64,000 bases of DNA from NCBI GenBank assembly GCA_019188255.1, contig JAETXT010000001.1:3410001-3474000 (forward strand), given 5' to 3'. This document shows positions 1 to 11,728 of this stretch, in pieces (position 1 is the stretch's first letter; each line of letters begins with the position of its first letter). Position numbers and translations under genes: made by a program. This stretch comes from Verticillium longisporum (lineage: Eukaryota; Ascomycota; Sordariomycetes; Glomerellales; Plectosphaerellaceae). The notes beneath the pieces were generated by a model. It did no database searches and was not told the DNA's origin. It saw only the letters and a list, made by a program, of their open reading frames with translations.

Positions 1-668
1 GTGATACGGTGATGACTTGTGGCCCAACAGGAAGACGTGCCGGCTGTTGGTCCACTGGAGTTCGGCCGCAACAGCGCGGCCTGGGACAATGGAAGTCGCA
101 ATTTCCCTGCCGACGCCGATCGCCAGTTTGTCCAAGTGATGTCTGGGGGGATCAACATGACGAGGCCGCAGTTGGTCAGGGGCTGACATGGTCCTCTCTT
201 GCTGTTGGTTCTTTCTGGCTGTCAGAGGCACGAGCCGTGTGCCTTTCCCGTCATTGGAACCGTTGGTCCAGGTGGCAGCTAGCATGAAACTGCGCCGCAT
301 GGCTGTTGTTATCGTACCCATCCAGGAAAAGTGCCTCTGCAGTGACAGGGCTGTCGCTGCTGTTCTGTGCACAACTCTGGTGCTGTAGTGCGTGGGGTGG
401 TGAGTGGGCGACTGCGCATGCACATGTAGGTACCTAGGTAGGCTGTCGGTAGTTGACCTTGCTGAGCGAAGCACGCCGGCCACCGACTGTTTTCAAGGCC
501 TCTGACCTACATGTAGGCACCTCAACAAATTGCCCTTGGAATTCCTGTCAATAACAGATGATTCAAATAAAGTTCTGCAGCGACGACGGCAAGTATCCGA
601 GGAAGCACCCAAAAGCAAATATACTTCCACCGCACTCGGCTCGCATGGCGCCATACCCCAGAGTAGGC

Positions 669-692
669 AAGCGGCAGGCGGCAGGCGGCAGA
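669..692. repeat. 7-nt tandem repeat (GGCAGGC unit)
   Basis: About three copies of a GGCAGGC heptamer, the first varied to GGCAAGC. A closely related array lies at 54235-54262. Confidence 0.8.
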
Positions 693-858
693 CGGGTATC
701 GACGGACGGACTCAAATTCATAAAGGGATTGTCATTGTGAGAGGGGTTGTGCCTTTGTCCCCAATGCCTAGCGGCGGGTTGAGCTTGAGCGCCGTTCACC
801 GGGAGAGGAGGGAACGAGAGAAAACGACGCAGGAAACGCTGACCACTAGACCTGGATG

Positions 859-894
859 TGGGTGATGGTGGGTGATGGTGGATGATGGTGGGTG
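859..894. repeat. 10-nt tandem repeat (GGTGATGGTG)
   Basis: Three near-perfect copies of a GGTGATGGTG decamer in non-coding DNA. Confidence 0.8.
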
Positions 895-2069
895 TCCTTG
901 ATGGGGCGTCTTTTGCCGCCTGTTGGGCAGACCTCGCTCCGCCTTGAGGTGGGCAGTTGGGCAGGTGCCTCGCTGACCTCTGGGTTGTAGTTGCCGAATA
1001 GCGAGTAGTGGCTAGCGGGTAGGCAAGAGCTGCCTCTGCCTGCCCATGCCTCAAAGGATGCCCAGCAACAGCCACTCAAGCATATGGCTGGGGCAAAGAT
1101 CTTCTCATCGGGCAAATCCAGGGGCGGATGGACCTGCTGCCTTTCTCCTCCCGACGTCCAACCGCTCTGGGGGGCAACAGCCACCCGTCCAGCCGTCTTG
1201 AGTCAGTTGCGCTAACCCCGTTTCAAGTTGGACCTTCTCTCCAAGAGGATTAGCCTGCCGATACCCTGGCGGGCTGTGGTGGAGCTGGAGCGCCTGGTGA
1301 CCAATGCAGTCGCGATGCCGGACTCCACCTGTGCCGCCATGTTGGATTGGGCTGTTCATGACGAGTGGGGTCCAAAACGCGTGTATTCGTATGGTTGAGC
1401 TTTGCTTGAGCTTGAGCTCTGTTCCTTTCCGTCTTCGCTTGCTGCGCTCTTTCCGCCCTGTCACGTCCTTCTGATGCAACAACCTCGCCGGCTAGCCATT
1501 CTCGACTTGACTCTGCCTCCTCCTCCCCCCAAACCGCCTCTGTCTTGGGCGCAACGGAGAGGCCTGCTTGCTTGTCTACACTGTTTCGTCAGCTCCTTTC
1601 CTTGATGGTCTTCCATGTCGGCCACCCCCCCGCACGATTTTCTGTCTTCTTACGATGGCGGTACCTCGCTTCAGAGATCGCCCCATCGTCGTGCCGAGTT
1701 GAGCATCGAGTATCAAGCTTGAGCCGGGGTCCGAAGCACATGCCCAATGTGCCAATCCCTAGCTGCAGTAACGCGCTGCAAGCTTCTGCGGCCGCAATTT
1801 CCTCTCTCATTTCTCCTCTGGATGGAGCCGGGGGTCTCGGTGAACAAGCTCTGCATCGCATCCGCGTTTCCTTTCCCATCCCGTCGCACCTAATCGGCCA
1901 ATTGTGCACTCAGATCCCATGCAGCCTGTGGAACGGGCTTGACGGGGTCCCTTTCGTTCATGGCAATGCTCGCCCATCGTGCTCACAGCCGGACAGGCCG
2001 TTGCGGACCAATTTGATTGGATACGAATACACAAGGATGCGAACTGGAATCCCCCCCTGGGATTTCGAT

Positions 2070-2092
2070 TCGACTCGACTCGACTCGACTCA
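2070..2092. repeat. CGACT pentamer tandem repeat
   Basis: Four consecutive CGACT units. A short minisatellite with no coding role seen. Confidence 0.8.
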
Positions 2093-2982
2093 CTGTCTGA
2101 TTGATGGTCCGTCTTTTCTCAAGCCGGGCCCCTGGCCAGGGGAGATCAAGGACCAGTGGACCTGGCCAGCTTGACTCGTCGCCGTCCAGAAAGCTCGACG
2201 TTTCTGACTGCATTGGCCTCAACGAGAGCGAGAGCAGAGCAGACGCTGCTGCCTCTCTTTTCTTCACAACAATCAATCTCCTTCACATTGGATCAGCCTC
2301 AACCTCCGCACCACTCGCGTTCGAGCCGGGAACCCACCTCAGGCATCAGGGATTCCTCCACCATTTACCCCCTTGTGACCCTGCGGCTGTACTGTACATG
2401 TACATGTACGTGGTAGGACCGCAGCCCTGCTCGCCAGCTCGCCCAGTCTAAACCACAGTGGAGCATTCGTACATAACCAGTCCGGGGTCTCTTGTTCTTC
2501 GGGACCCAGGCTTGCCAGGTCCCTGTGCCATCCTGGCATCGAGTGCGCGGTACGCAGCAGTCCAGAGCACCATCAAGGAATAACTCTCGTCATTCTTCTC
2601 TTCCTTTCTCTTCTCCATCCTCGTGCTATCTGTTGCTCCTCATCCATTGAGCTCCGGAGAACCTGCTGTTCGCACCGCTGCTGTTCGCCTCGGTGCTTTT
2701 CATCGGACCGTCAACGAGCTTCCTTGCAGCTCTGCAGCTGGTTTACTCCGCGACAATCCAGCCAGCCCGCTTCGGGGAGATCAAAGACTCTACCGCCATT
2801 CCAGAACCCCATCTCTTGTCTTGGACGCAGCCTGGGGACCTTTACTTGCTTCTTCTTTAGCGTTGGCTTGCTTCTGGTGTTTCAACTCGCTGCCATCCAA
2901 TTTACTACCGTCGGTACGTTCCCCTTGTCTCAGACGGCCTGTCGGCATCGCCAACCACCGCCGCGAAGCCTACGAGGAGGAG

Positions 2983-2994
2983 AGGGGGGGGGGG
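2983..2994. repeat. Poly-G tract (G11)
   Basis: A run of eleven G in the upstream region of the ApsA-like gene. Two further runs of exactly eleven G occur at the isocitrate lyase gene. Confidence 0.8.
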
Positions 2995-3948
2995 AATCGA
3001 AGCTGACCGCAACTGCGCCGACCTAGGAATTTCACCATTTCGCAGCACAAGACTGCCTCGGGACCTCACTCTTCATTCAAACTTACACACTCGACATCCC
3101 CACACGCTGCCTTTCTCACCTTTGTCCATTCTGTACCTCCCGGTGCGCCAGCAAGAACGCGCCCTGAAGAAAAAAAATAAAATCCGAAACGTCGACATTC
3201 CGTACGAGTGCTTCTTCAAGACGAGCTATGCTCGGCTAGCGTTGCTTCGAACTTCATCTATTCGCGTTGCTTTGGATGTCTATCAGTCTCGACGACTCTG
3301 GTTCTCGACTCCTCTCACGTTTCGGCTGTCGACGGCTTCAGCGTTTCAAGTTCGGTTTTCGCCCCTGATATCTGCACTCTGTAAGATCACCACGATCCCA
3401 GATCCTCGCTGCTTAGCATGACACCCTCGAATCATTAAGGCGCAAGGCCACCGTCGGCATCTTACGCTGACAAGAATCATAGTTAATCAGTGCGAAAATT
3501 GATCGCGTCTCCCGCTCGAGCGACCGAAAGGGGTCATTTATTCAAGAATTCATTCATTCGCTCCGCGTTTGATCTGTACAAGGTATGCTCCTGCCCCTGC
3601 ATCTTCCCTGCCCGGCTCCCCGGGTGATTGACTGCCTTCTACGGTATTATACGCCTTGAATGGTTGCTAACAGCCAACTAAGCGTCAATGCATTGATCAT
3701 TGTCGGCGCAGACACGGCCTCCAGTTCTCGTTCTGTTTTCTTGCCAACAGGGATCATCGACGCAAGGCCAAGTGCTTGGACCCCCGCCGTTAGATTACAC
3801 TGAGAACCCCCCGACCTCACACAACCGCACCGACAGCCGGCGCGCAAGTCGAATGCCTTCAGCCTAGTTGATTCGTGCGAAAGTCGATTCATGTTCACCG
3901 GATCACTCGCTCTTTATCGAGAGCGTCACCGTGAGAACGCCTAAGACC

Positions 3949-6900
3949 ATGGCTGTCTGGGAGACGGAGGATGAGTCTAACGGCCCGACCTCCCACTCAT
4001 TACCCACACCACAAGACACACCTTATAGAACACCGTCCAACGCTTCGAGGAGGTCACGACGGTCTATAACTCCTCCAGGGATGCAGACCTCTCCGCCCCT
4101 GCCGGCCGTTGACCGCGGTGGCAAGGCATCCAAGCGGTCATCAAAAGACGTTTCCAACGACGACACGATCAGCGTTCTCGATCCTCGACGATTCACCCCG
4201 ACTCTCCATGCAAACCTGGTCGCCGAGATACTCAACTTGAGGAGGGATCAGGAAGATAAAATCAAACTGATCGAGAACCTTGAGGCTTCGTTGCATGCTA
4301 CACGAGGGGAGCAGGAGGCACTACAGGAGACTGCCATTGTCACTGCAAAGGAAACCAGGTCCCTCAAACGCCAATTGGCTCTCCTTGAGGGTGGATCTTC
4401 GTCCGCTATTGGAGAGCTGGCTCGTGAGAGGGATGAAGCGGTTGAATCTGCAACGGAACTGAAGAAACGACTCGATGTGGCACAGCGAAAGATTCGAACG
4501 CAGGAAGATGACTCTCAGCGTGTTCATGACTTGTGGACGCGCGACAAGGACGCCTGGGATGAAGAGAAGCGAAAGTATGAGCGGAAAATCCACATTGCTG
4601 AGACCAGAATGAAAGTGGTTCTTGATGAGGTTGCCGCCTACCAGAACGCGCACACCAATGGACATGGCGCCGAGAGCGAGGCGGAGGAGACTGGTCGTGA
4701 GACCGATGCGGCGAGCATCCGCACAATGAGCATGACCAACAGCATTCGGTTCTCGACACAACAGAGTCCCGGGAAGACGAACATCGGCAACTGCCTCGCG
4801 GATGAGCTCAATCTTGACGGCGATGACGATTGGCACACAGATGATGGCGGTAGGGAGAGCGCGCTCTCGCATCACCGCCATACGCGCAACATGAGCCGCG
4901 ACAGCGTTATGTCCAGAATGCACCGTCGCAACCAAAGCATTGAAAGCCTGAAGAGGCCAGGCAGCGTTGCGCGTGGCAAACTTTGGGTGAACCAGACCGT
5001 CTTGGAGGCCCTGGAAGATGGGATCCAAGAGGACGAAGAGGAAGCACCACCTGCGCCGAAGGCAGTCTACAAAGACACGGGAGTGCAGTTCTCCCCTCCT
5101 CCGTCTCCCACGCTCGAAGCATTCAAACCGGCGACGCCAGAACCCCTCACACAGGTCGAAAGACCTCCCGAAGGCGACAGCCAGCGTCACGCGGAGCTGG
5201 AAATCGAGGCGAATCAGAGACGGAAACGCGTTCAGCTCGCCAGACCACTAAGCATCGAACCACCGTACCGTCTTCAAGAATCGATGGTTTCGGCTGGATC
5301 GCAGACAGCAGAGGAGCCGTTGAGCCCGCCCAAGACGCCCAAATCCCCATTCCGGTCCATGACACCACCATCTCCGGAGATCGAGACTGTCCCCATGGTG
5401 TCAGCTTCGACACAGACCGAGAAGGAAGATGAGCCAGAGCCGCTGCAGAAGTTGCCGGAATTTGCCCCCTTGAGAGAGTTGTCGATTCCCAGCATCAGCG
5501 TCATCCCACCCACGAGTCGGCCGTCGACCCCGCGCGAGCCCAGACTGCCACTTTATAACAAGGATGCCGCTTGTCAAGTATCACTTCTATCGTCGCCTGT
5601 TGCTTCGAAATCCATCGGTGTTCAGACCGAAGAGATCCGAATCGACCAGCGCCTTGCTAGGCTTCCACTTCACCTGCATCCAGACACCATATCGTCGCGG
5701 CCGCCGTCTCCCAATCCAGCGGCTCTAGCGAATGCTGGCGATCCTTCATCGGTTCAATTCACGCCCGCACCCAACAATCTGCCGCCTAGAAACCCAAGAC
5801 GTTTGACGAGTAGGCGCAGCATTGGTGAAGTGTCACCATCACCACCACTTCCCGCGCCTCCGATCTCGCCAACTTTCTCGGGGGGGCTCTCCAACGGCCC
5901 TGAAAACACGCACAATGACGCCTACCCGGGCAACAACGACGACGGGCCACTCTCGAGTCGAAAGGCGCCGATGCGCCGGCCCCATCGCATTAGCAGTCTC
6001 TTTGCAGGATTTGATGCCAACAGCTCCGATGAAGCGGACGACTTTGGCGATGGTGACCTGAGCGACCCTGAGTTCCAGACGGCTTTGTCACATCCTGGCC
6101 AGAGACCCAAGTCCAGTGTGGTAAAACCATCCAAGCGAAGGTCATCCGGAACGGCGACATCTCCAGAACATGATTCAATGAGGTATCATTCCGCGCCGAG
6201 AAGCTCCGCAAAGCCGCTCGGCACTGAAAGCTATAGCTATAGTCTGCAGGGCAAGGAGACTGTCAACAAGGACAGAGACCCTGGCCCGAGAACGTCGGTC
6301 CAGATGGGTGCTCAACGTAGCGTGGAGAAGTCCATTGCCGGACCAAGCAGCAAGCCGAACGGGATGCGCCGGGCTGCTCTCATCCAGAGTGGCATTGCAA
6401 GCCACCAAGGACGTTCTAGGAGTCCCAGCCTACCAGATCCTCAAGATCCCCCTTTCCCCATTCCAACGAGGGCGAGCTCTAGGCGGCCGCCATTCAGTGT
6501 TAGCGCGCCAAGCGATGGACAGCGAAGCCCAACACGAGGAGAGGGCGGTTGGCACAGGAGAGGAAGTAGCCGTACCCATTACCGTGCGAACAGTATCCGC
6601 AAAGTGCGTTCGGCTGCGGCTCTGCCACGCACCCAGCGTAACAGGCGAAAAAGCCGCTCGCCACTGCCGTTCTCGAAGACGACAGAAGTTCCCGAAAGCC
6701 CTAGCCTGCCGCCGCTGCCGCACAATGATATTACCTCCATGAGCCATCGTGAGCCCAGTCGATCACGCTTCAGGTCGTCCCACCGGTCACAGCCATCGAC
6801 AAACACAGCCCAGACAAGTCAAACGTATCAGACGAACCTGACAGACCTGAATTCGATCGGAGGCGGTTCGCCAACCACCGGCGTTGTAGATGCCATCGCT

Positions 6901-8193
6901 CAGACAATGGTCGGCGAATGGATGTTCAAGTACGTGAGGAGGCGAAAGTCATTTGGCGTACCAGAAACAAACGGCAAGGATGACAACAGCAACGACCGTC
7001 ACAAGAGATGGGTTTGGCTGGCTCCATACGAGCGTGCCATCTTGTGGAGCAGCAAGCAGCCCAATTCTGGCAGCGCCTTGATGGGCAAGGCTGGCCGAAA
7101 GCGTAAGTAACTTCCAGCTTGACTTGATGTTGGTCATGCAGCTTACATTTTTGCAGTGACGATTCAGTCTGTTCTCGACGTCAAGGACGACAACCCGACG
7201 CCCAAGGGCGGGGCGACACTTTTCAACCGGTCCATCTTGATTTTGACTCCGCAGAGGGCCCTCAAATTTACGGCCGTGTCGGCAGACCGTCATTACATCT
7301 GGCTGACAGCGCTGTCTTTCCTTGCTCACTCACAGCAAGCGGTACCCGAGATCATCACGGCCCCTCCGCCACCCAAGACAGTACTGCCAGACTTTGAGAT
7401 GCCTCAGCCCAAACGGAAGACAGGCATCCGGGACTCGATTCGCTTGACCAAAAGTAAGGCGCCATCGTTCCGGCAGCCTCCCGTGCCCAGCATTCCCAGC
7501 ATCCCCAGCAGCCTCCCGAGCGCACCGTCGTCGCAGGTCGGGGATGTCAGCAGCTCCAGGCAGACCGAGACGTTTCCGCCGTTGCCAATGAGCAGTCACC
7601 ATCAGCGCGAGCAGTCGAGTGATGCGGCCGAACCGCCCTTCATTCCACGTTTCCACGAGCGAAGCAGCCAAGCTATGGTGCACGGTAGAAAGCGCAGCAA
7701 CACGGGTGGCCATGTGCCACCGCCGCTATCGTTCCGCGGCTTCTCGGGCCCAGCAGCAGGCCACAGTTACACCGACAGCAACGCAGGCAACAGCGTTGGC
7801 ACGGCAGGCTCGTCTGATATCTATCAGTCGCATCGATCACAGGCGTCAAGCGGGGGTCCCAGCTGGGGTCTCAGCACGGCAGGGTCGCAGCGAACGTCGG
7901 AGGCTTCCTCGCGGCCGAGCAACTTTTTCGATGCCATCGGCACAGTTCGCATGGAGGCTTTCATCAGCCCGCTGGCGTTCTCTGGTGGGTTCGATGGGGA
8001 TCCGGATGAGAATGATGAGTTCCGCTACCGCGCAAGGCGGCGTAGCAAGGAGATGCGTCGCAGGTCGAGCCGGAGCAGGCATCGCGAACGCCAGAATTCG
8101 CGAAGCACGCGTAGTACGAATGATTACTACGGCGGGAGTAAGACGGCGGGAGAAGAGGATTTCTTCCGCGATGACCCCTTCAAGGGATTTTAG
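3949..8193 (+). CDS. apsA: ApsA/Num1-family cortical anchor protein with C-terminal PH domain
   Basis: Family role: Num1 (yeast), Mcp5 (fission yeast) and ApsA (Aspergillus) sit on the cell cortex through a lipid-binding PH domain and anchor dynein for nuclear movement. The model is two exons, 3949-7102 and 7157-8193, with a 54-nt GTAAGT...GCAG intron (phase 1), giving about 1396 residues. Order: Ser/Pro/Thr-rich N-terminus with a TPPGMQTSPP-type patch; coiled coil about residues 85-240; long disordered middle; Mcp5-type PH domain around residues 980-1120 (VGEWMFKYVRR, KRWVWLAPYERAILWSS, then after the intron GATLFNRSILILTPQRALKF and HYIWLTALSFLAHS); basic Arg/Ser-rich tail. The intron falls inside the PH domain. 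The start was chosen for its context; the frame stays open 27 codons upstream. The middle holds five LC8-type motifs (see findings). Family assignment is firm; the symbol follows Aspergillus use. Confidence 0.88.
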
Positions 8194-8971
8194 TTTTCTT
8201 CTTCACTTCATCTTCACTGGGCATGAAGAACTGAGTCTGGGTTGCCAGCACCAGACGGACATGCATGTATCATCTTTGTAGAAGATTTAAGGGATTGGGC
8301 ACATGACCTGGGACCTCAGGATCAATGGGTTTTTGGAGTTACGGGATATTAGGAGTTTACTACCCCCCTCGGCTTTGTCAAGACACTGCCGAACATAGCA
8401 ATCGTTCAATGTATTTCTTTGGCCTGCTTCAAGCTTGTCTTTTTCTCCTTCGACCCGAACCGATGTGAATTGCAAAGAATGGTGATCCCGAGGTTTTGGT
8501 ACTTCAAATGTCGAGAAATGAGCCGCTAGGCTGTCTGTTTAGTTCTATATTGGCAATCCTTAGGCATGAGCTCCTGGGTTCTACTTCGGCAGAGGCCTGG
8601 TTTCCAGTTGACTTGCCAAAGGCGCTCCAACTCAATGGACAGAGGGGGGCTATAAATTCCATGGAGTCAGTCTTTGGAGGGGTAAAAATTGCCCCACCAC
8701 CGACCAGCCGTTTTCTCTCCAACGACCTTCTTCTCGCGACCCCGCCATCCTGTTCCCAGCCCAATCCGGTCCACAACAAGCCAACGAACCTCCCGAGCCC
8801 TACCACACCAAGGCGAGCGTGTGTAGGTATCCCCCTCCCGATTCGACTCCTTCCCTTTTGCGCACGACTCGAAGGCACCGATCACATTGCAATTTGACCG
8901 CAAGAGACGACAAAGGTCCCCGCTACCACCTCGCGTGCCTTACCTCGAGCTCGAACCCCCACCGACGCGAA
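8194..8971. other. Intergenic region between ApsA-like and OTU genes
   Basis: This spans the 3' end of the ApsA-like gene and the promoter/leader of the OTU gene. The last 250 bases are C-rich (CCCTCCC, CACACC). No further gene is supported. Confidence 0.5.
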
Positions 8972-9930
8972 ATGGAGGAGACGCTGGAGCAGATCCAGGC
9001 GCGCCACCGCAAGGAGCAGCGCGACCTCGTGGCGCGGACGACAAGCAAGAAGAAGAACGCGACGAAGAAGACGCGCAAGGGCGTCAATGACGAGTGCGCC
9101 GAGCTCGAGCGGGTCCTGAAGGAGAGGCAGGCGGTGGAGCTCGCGGCGGCGGCGGGGGGCGATGGGCGTGCCGACGACGGGGACGAGGACCAGGAACAGG
9201 GCGAAGACGATGAGGACCTGAAGCGAGAGCAGGCGGCGGCCGATGCTCCGACTGACGAGATCGACGGACTCGCGGGACGGCTGGGCGGGGCGGCCATCAC
9301 CGAGACGCAAGGCAAGGGGGTGCAGCGGGAGGAGGCGCCTCCGCAGGGAGGCAAGAAGCGAAACCGACAGAAGGAGAGGCTTGCGAGACGGGCGGCGGAG
9401 CAGGAGGAGGCGGCGGTGCGGGCGGAAGAGGAGGCGAAGAACATGACGGACCACAGAGGCATCGAGAAGAAATACATGGCCGGTGTGTTCGAAGCCAATG
9501 GACTCGTGGAGAAGGACATACAGCCGAATGGGCACTGTCTGTTCTCGGCGGTGGCGGATCAGCTGAAGCAGCGGGGTATTCCGCTGGGGGTGGCAGTGAC
9601 AGCACCGAACCGTACCGCATCGTGCGGAGGGCGGCTGCGGACTGGATGGCAGGACGACCGGACGACTACGCACCGTTTCTCGAAGAGCCGCTGGATGGAT
9701 ACCTCACCAAGATCCGGGACACGGCAGAGTGGGGCGGGCAGCTCGAGCTCGCGGCGCTGGCGGCGCGGTACGGGGTCGAGATCAAGGTCGTCCAGGACGG
9801 GCGTACGGAGACGATCGAGACGCCAAGCGGCGGCAAGGACGGCGAGGCGGCTGAGGTCATATGGCTGGCGTATTACCGCCACGGCTACGGTTTGGGTGAG
9901 CACTACAACTCGCTCCGTAAGACGGCGTGA
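8972..9930 (+). CDS. OTU-domain cysteine protease (OTU2/OTUD6-like), one-base frame break
   Basis: OTU proteases remove ubiquitin; this subtype resembles yeast Otu2 and human OTUD6, which act on ribosome-linked ubiquitin. The N-terminal ~165 residues are highly charged and helical (MEETLEQIQARHRKEQRDL), as in that subtype. The OTU domain follows: PNGHCLFSAVADQL with the nucleophilic Cys, then EWGGQLELAALAARYGVEI and VIWLAYYRHGYGLGEHYNSL with the catalytic His. The reading frame changes at G5 (9586-9590): one more G restores a continuous OTU domain (IPLG, then GGSDSTEPYRIVRRAAADWM). No plausible intron explains the shift. Length would be about 319 residues, normal for the family. The usual Asp of the DGxC motif is Asn. 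It is convergent with the next gene, with stops 90 bases apart. Confidence 0.85.
9586..9590. other. Frame break in OTU gene at a G5 run
   Basis: The upstream frame runs to IPLG and then turns into non-OTU residues. The frame one base away continues STEPYRIVRRAAADWM. Adding one G to the run repairs it. Confidence 0.8.
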
Positions 9931-10019
9931 AAAAAGAACGACTACGAATACAATTGGATCTACGAATAGCGAGGTCTACGTCTATCCTGTCTTTCGCCAT
10001 AGCCGGAGGCGATTGACCT

Positions 10020-10947
10020 TTACGCGCCGACGAGGCTCCACACGTGGAGCCAGTCTCTCACGGTTCCATCTTCGTTCTCGCCAGCCTTGTGAGTGCGAGC
10101 GGGCTTGACAAGCTCGAGACGGCGCAAGCCGCCGGGTCTAATATCAGGCACGTTGATGCTGCCGTCGGGGGCCGTCGTGGGCTCTTCGCCGGGACGCGCG
10201 AGAAGTGCGAGATACGTATCGTTGGTCAGGCCCCATGGGGGACCAACTTGGGATAGGGGCTTTCCCGAGGGGAATTCGAGACAGACCAGCCGTCCCCCAT
10301 TGGGATTGAGGAGGGCTGCCATGCGTGCAGCCCACTTTGGGCGAGCAGACAATGGGAGGGCACAGAGGAACTACGTAGGTTCGTTAGCTGTGCTATCCTG
10401 TAGTGGTGGGAGGAGAGGGAGCTGGAAGATGGCCTGTGTGGCTTACGGTGTAGTCGAAGATGAGATCAAAAGTGGTTTCCTTGCTGATATTGCTCTTTTC
10501 AAGCCACTCGTTGCTGAAGAAGTCGCCGGTGGCCCAGGATACCGCGCCCACTGACGGAACGCCGTCCTTGGGCTTGTAGACGTCGGTGGTCTTGTCACCA
10601 TCTCGCTGGGCTTCTCGTACTGACTTTTCGTTCTCAATGGCCTCGCTGGCGGCAGCTGGAGCAAAGTCCAGCCCGATCACATCATAGCCGAAGGCGGCCA
10701 GCAGCAGGACATCGTGGCCCTTGCCGCAACCGGGGACGAGGGCTTTGGGTCTCGACGCCGTAGAGGATGTGACGGGAGGCACGAGATTGGGACGGCTCAG
10801 AAGGAAATCGTTGAGGGCCAGCGAGGGGCCACCACGGTCCCAGGGGGTGTACTTTTCCTCCCAGAGCGCGGACCACTTGGGGCCGTGAGAGGCGAGGGGA
10901 GACATGGCAAAGGTGGAGGAGAGCTTGTTAGAGTTGTGATCCGACAT
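10020..10947 (-). CDS. SAM-dependent thiol/thiopurine methyltransferase (TPMT superfamily)
   Basis: The protein belongs to the TPMT/HOL-type methyltransferase family, which moves a methyl group from SAM to thiols or halides; the true substrate here is unknown. Two exons read on the minus strand, 10947-10447 and 10370-10020, are joined by a 76-nt GTAAGC...TAG intron in phase 0, giving 283 residues. Hallmarks: WEEKYTPWDRGGPSLALNDF near residue 30 (the family N-terminal signature), KALVPGCGKGHDVLLLAAFG (SAM motif I), YDVIGLDFAPAA, FDLIFDYTFLCAL across the splice, and the C-terminal HVWSLVGA. The start at MSDHNSN is preferred; an ATG-less extension lies upstream in frame. It is a compact gene, tail to tail with the OTU gene. 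Family call strong, substrate unknown. Confidence 0.88.
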
Positions 10948-11728
10948 GGCGAGTTGTTTCTCATGTAAGTGGCTTCTTGAATTGTGCAACTGTAAATTTC
11001 ATGTATGGAGTTTGCTTTTTCCGTTCTTAGATGTCGTCTCGCCGTGCTCGGGTTGGAAAAGGGAAGCCCAGGATCAATAAGTGTAGGTAAGTGTAGGCGA
11101 GGAAGCTGTAGATATAGATCGGATCAACAGATCGGATCACAAGGGGGCAGAGCAGAGGGAGGGGTCCTCATATGAGGACGTCGTTTTATTATTATGTAAT
11201 CAGGACCCGCCGTGGTACCTGCCACTGGTACCCGACGTCGCCGAGGAGAGGAAGCAGCACTCCAGCGTGGCCCCGAAGGCGCTCTTGCTCCTAATACAAA
11301 GACCCCGATGACACTGCCTTGACTGCCCGAGTGACTCCTGCCTCCGGACTTTGTTTCGGCGACCCAAAAGCCCTATAACCAACCCCAAAAGCATCAGCTC
11401 ATGGCAGCTTTCTGACTGTGGTTTTTTCTCTCAAAACACCAACAAATGAATGCTTTCTGCCCCTGTCCAGATTCGACGTGAACCGACACGATGCGGCGAG
11501 GCCGCTTGTTTCGCCGAGCTACTGGCTCACCCCGCGTCTTCGGGGTTCCACCTCCGCACCCACAGCCACTTCAGGCCGATACTCGCACCGGTCTCTGCCG
11601 CCGCTTCCGTCTTCTGCACTTGAGGTGGCCCTGTTCATACGCCTGACAGCTTTCGCACCTCGGCCTCGATAGCCTCGATTTGACCATTCAACGTCTCATC
11701 TCACTAGACCATCACCACCTCCACCACC
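10948..11728. other. Divergent intergenic region
   Basis: This lies between the 5' ends of the methyltransferase (-) and the dehydratase (+), so it should hold both promoters. I see no coding frame. The last 30 bases before the dehydratase start are ACC-rich (CACCACCTCCACC), a usual fungal leader. Confidence 0.5.

Larger units (their letters stand above)
1..3948. other. Intergenic / long upstream region of the ApsA-like gene
   Basis: No open frame here looks like protein. The first 3 kb hold several short simple repeats and a TACCTAGGTA palindrome. The last ~900 bases are pyrimidine-rich with CTTCTCGAC-like runs, as in fungal promoters and leaders, and end in a good start context (AGACC before ATG). 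A donor-like GGTATGC near 3580 could start a 5'UTR intron, but I cannot prove it. Confidence 0.5.
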
